From: Psychrobacter urativorans | GTDB taxonomy: Bacteria; Pseudomonadota; Gammaproteobacteria; Pseudomonadales; Moraxellaceae | Length of the DNA: 64,000 nt | NCBI RefSeq assembly: GCF_904846695.1 | Contig: NZ_CAJHBR010000014.1 | Span: forward strand, 22,392-86,391 | Direction: 5' to 3' | Part shown: positions 62,679 to 64,000 of the stretch, piece after piece | Layout: the number at the start of each line of letters is the position of its first letter | How positions within the stretch are numbered: position 1 is the stretch's first letter | Notes under the pieces: generated by a model | Told to the model about the DNA's origin: nothing | The model's input: the letters and a program-made list of their open reading frames with translations, nothing else | The model's database searches: none | Position numbers and translations under genes: made by a program

Positions 62679-63837
62679 CTAAAGAAGCGGGCAAACTCTG
62701 TACGGCTACGCTGGCAGCTTCAATAGCACCAGCGGTATAACCGGGGAACTGTTGTGACCACTCACTACCGATAGCAGTCAAGCACGCTGCCCAAACTCCC
62801 GATGCTGCTTTGCAAGCAGGAGCTGAGGCATGTTGACCATCGCCATTAGCATCAGCAGTAGTGGCGGTGAATGGGTCTTGCGACCAATCTTTAAAATACT
62901 CTGCCTTCGGTGAGTCTGCTGCTGCGCCAAACAGTCGTACTAATTGAGCACGGCAATGTGCCTTTAGCACTGCTTCAGAGACGCTTTGACGTACAGCTGA
63001 TGGCACGCCAAGGAAGCCAAATAATGCGCCATTACCGTCTATTATAGAAGCATCATGAATTTCAACTAGTGGCCCTAATGAGCTGCGAGCTTCCCCTGAT
63101 AGTCCTTGCTTGCGCCAGAAGGGCTTATCGTAAACGGCAAAGTATTTCGCATGAGGGGCCATCCAAGTAGCCGTGTTGCGCCATTGGCTTGCTAGCTCTG
63201 TTGGTAACGCTGGGGTGAACTCTATACTGTCTTCTACCAAGCACGGTGGTAGCGCCAGCAGCACTTGTTGAGCTTGCCAAGTGGTCAGTTGCCCAAACGA
63301 GTTTTCACTGACAATCTCAATATATTCCGTAGTTTTGTTTAGCCGACGGACTATTTGATTAGTAATTATACTCGTGCTATCTAAGCGGCTATATAAAGCA
63401 TTAATCAGCGCTGCCATGCCGCCTTTTAGGCGCATTGAGGGCGATGAGCTCTTATAACCTTGGCTACGCATGGGCGGCTCATCAGCAGCGTGCTCGACCA
63501 TCATGTCACCCTCTTCAAACTGAGCGAAGCTTGGTAGCTGTAGCTCCTCGATAAGACTACCTAACTGCTGCTGAAAGTCAGGCCAAAACCAAGATGGGCC
63601 CAAATCAAAGCTGTCAGTACTGTTGATTAATGCTAATTCTGCTGCATTAGAGTCGGAGTGCTCAGCAGTTAATAGCTCAGTGGGTGTTTGTTGTTGAGAC
63701 TGAGTTGTGACAATACGACCTCCCAGAGTAGGCCGAGCTTCTAACAGGATATACTCAATACCTTTTCGTTGTAATAATAGTGCTGCATATAAACCACTTA
63801 AACCACCGCCTACAATCGCTACGGGTACATTTTTCAT
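62668..63837 (-). CDS. flavin-dependent amine oxidase family protein
   Basis: This 389-residue FAD enzyme has the N-terminal dinucleotide fold VAIVGGGLSGLYAALLLQRKG and LLEARPTLGGRI, the GG doublet of monoamine-oxidase-type flavoproteins. GGMAALINALYSRL and a C-terminal GYTAGAIEAASVAVQ (FAD-binding) follow. The substrate is unknown; putrescine and other amines are plausible but unproven. Low-complexity stretches lie near residues 45-65. Its promoter region overlaps a 20-bp perfect palindrome and abuts an IS630 end. Confidence 0.85.
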   Translation of the reverse strand: MKNVPVAIVGGGLSGLYAALLLQRKGIEYILLEARPTLGGRIVTTQSQQQTPTELLTAEHSDSNAAELALINSTDSFDLGPSWFWPDFQQQLGSLIEELQLPSFAQFEEGDMMVEHAADEPPMRSQGYKSSSPSMRLKGGMAALINALYSRLDSTSIITNQIVRRLNKTTEYIEIVSENSFGQLTTWQAQQVLLALPPCLVEDSIEFTPALPTELASQWRNTATWMAPHAKYFAVYDKPFWRKQGLSGEARSSLGPLVEIHDASIIDGNGALFGFLGVPSAVRQSVSEAVLKAHCRAQLVRLFGAAADSPKAEYFKDWSQDPFTATTADANGDGQHASAPACKAASGVWAACLTAIGSEWSQQFPGYTAGAIEAASVAVQSLPASLANS

Positions 63838-63849
63838 CTCAAGATTTCC

Positions 63850-63869
63850 TTAACTAAAGCTTTAGTTAA
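63850..63869. promoter_or_regulatory. 20-bp perfect palindrome upstream of the amine oxidase gene
   Basis: TTAACTAAAGCTTTAGTTAA is self-complementary end to end. It sits 13 bp upstream of the amine oxidase ATG and 10 bp beyond the transposase stop, so it may be an operator or may belong to the IS end. Confidence 0.55.
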
Positions 63870-63878
63870 TAACTATAG

Positions 63879-64000
63879 TCAGTTCAAAACAAAAATGTTA
63901 TAGCTAGGACAAACATCATAAAATAATTTGGATAAGTCATTTTCCATCCACCCTTGGCGTAGAAACTTCACTTGAGCCCATTTTTTCTCAATAGGGTTCA
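63879..64000 (-). CDS. IS630-family transposase, C-terminal part (runs off the window)
   Basis: Read from the window edge, the minus strand gives NPIEKKWAQVKFLRQGWMEN, then DLSKLFYDVCPSYNIFVLN and a stop. NPIEK-W is the C-terminal signature of IS630/Tc1-type DDE transposases (the final Glu of the catalytic triad). The start lies outside the window. It points toward the amine oxidase gene; a matching inverted repeat cannot be confirmed from one end. Confidence 0.82.
   Translation of the reverse strand, partial: NPIEKKWAQVKFLRQGWMENDLSKLFYDVCPSYNIFVLN

Overview
The window is a gene-dense, moderately AT-rich stretch of a gammaproteobacterial chromosome, most likely from the Moraxellaceae and probably Psychrobacter. 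The call rests on gene order and family types: pilB-pilC-pilD-coaE, tpiA-secG-tRNA-Leu-tRNA-fMet-rimP-nusA-infB-rbfA-truB-rpsO-pnp, pepA-holC divergent from lptF-lptG, and a Vibrio/Pseudomonas-type lysine/ornithine decarboxylase. It was made by reading, without a database search. No prophage, CRISPR array, integron or secretion island is visible. The only mobile DNA is an IS630-type transposase end at the right edge and small repeats around 31.4-32.2 kb.

Layout. 0-8.9 kb: yigZ, rsuA, a long DsbC-like protein, a DUF2939 protein, dnaJ, dapB, ornithine/lysine decarboxylase and def. 9-19.1 kb: a GlsB-like membrane protein, mpl, an NlpE-like lipoprotein, dsbB, gshA, erpA, a YheS-type ABC-F ATPase and an RlpA-like protein. 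19.6-30.9 kb: cbpA-cbpM, an MFS exporter, sstT, pepA-holC, a cysteine hydrolase, lptF-lptG and an RsmC-like methyltransferase. 31.1-33.3 kb is the most accessory-looking part: an apparent structured RNA gene, kptA flanked by 53-bp direct repeats, an inverted-repeat element, and a Sel1-repeat gene broken by a frameshift and a nonsense codon. 33.3-47 kb: xerD, a methyltransferase, tusA, a membrane protein, ruvX, algH, recN, ppnP, rlmB, coaE and pilDCB. 47.4-62.4 kb: tpiA, secG, two tRNAs, the rimP-to-pnp translation and RNA-decay block with two very small ORFs, then glsA. 62.6 kb to the end: a flavin amine oxidase and the IS630 fragment.

Most striking signal: at least five copies of the ParB-binding parS palindrome (core GTTTCACGTGAAAC; one copy has a central substitution) lie in the first 18.3 kb and none was found later. 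This suggests the left end is near the chromosome origin. Two copies lie inside coding sequence (yigZ and the yheS linker), and one forms the upper stem of the dnaJ terminator hairpin.

How genes work together: DnaJ and CbpA/CbpM serve protein folding; DsbB and the DsbC-like protein serve periplasmic disulfides; dapB, mpl and the RlpA-like protein serve the cell wall; lptFG export LPS; pilBCD assemble type IV pili. RimP, NusA, IF2, RbfA, TruB, S15, PNPase, RsuA, RlmB and the tRNAs make up the translation and RNA-metabolism set.
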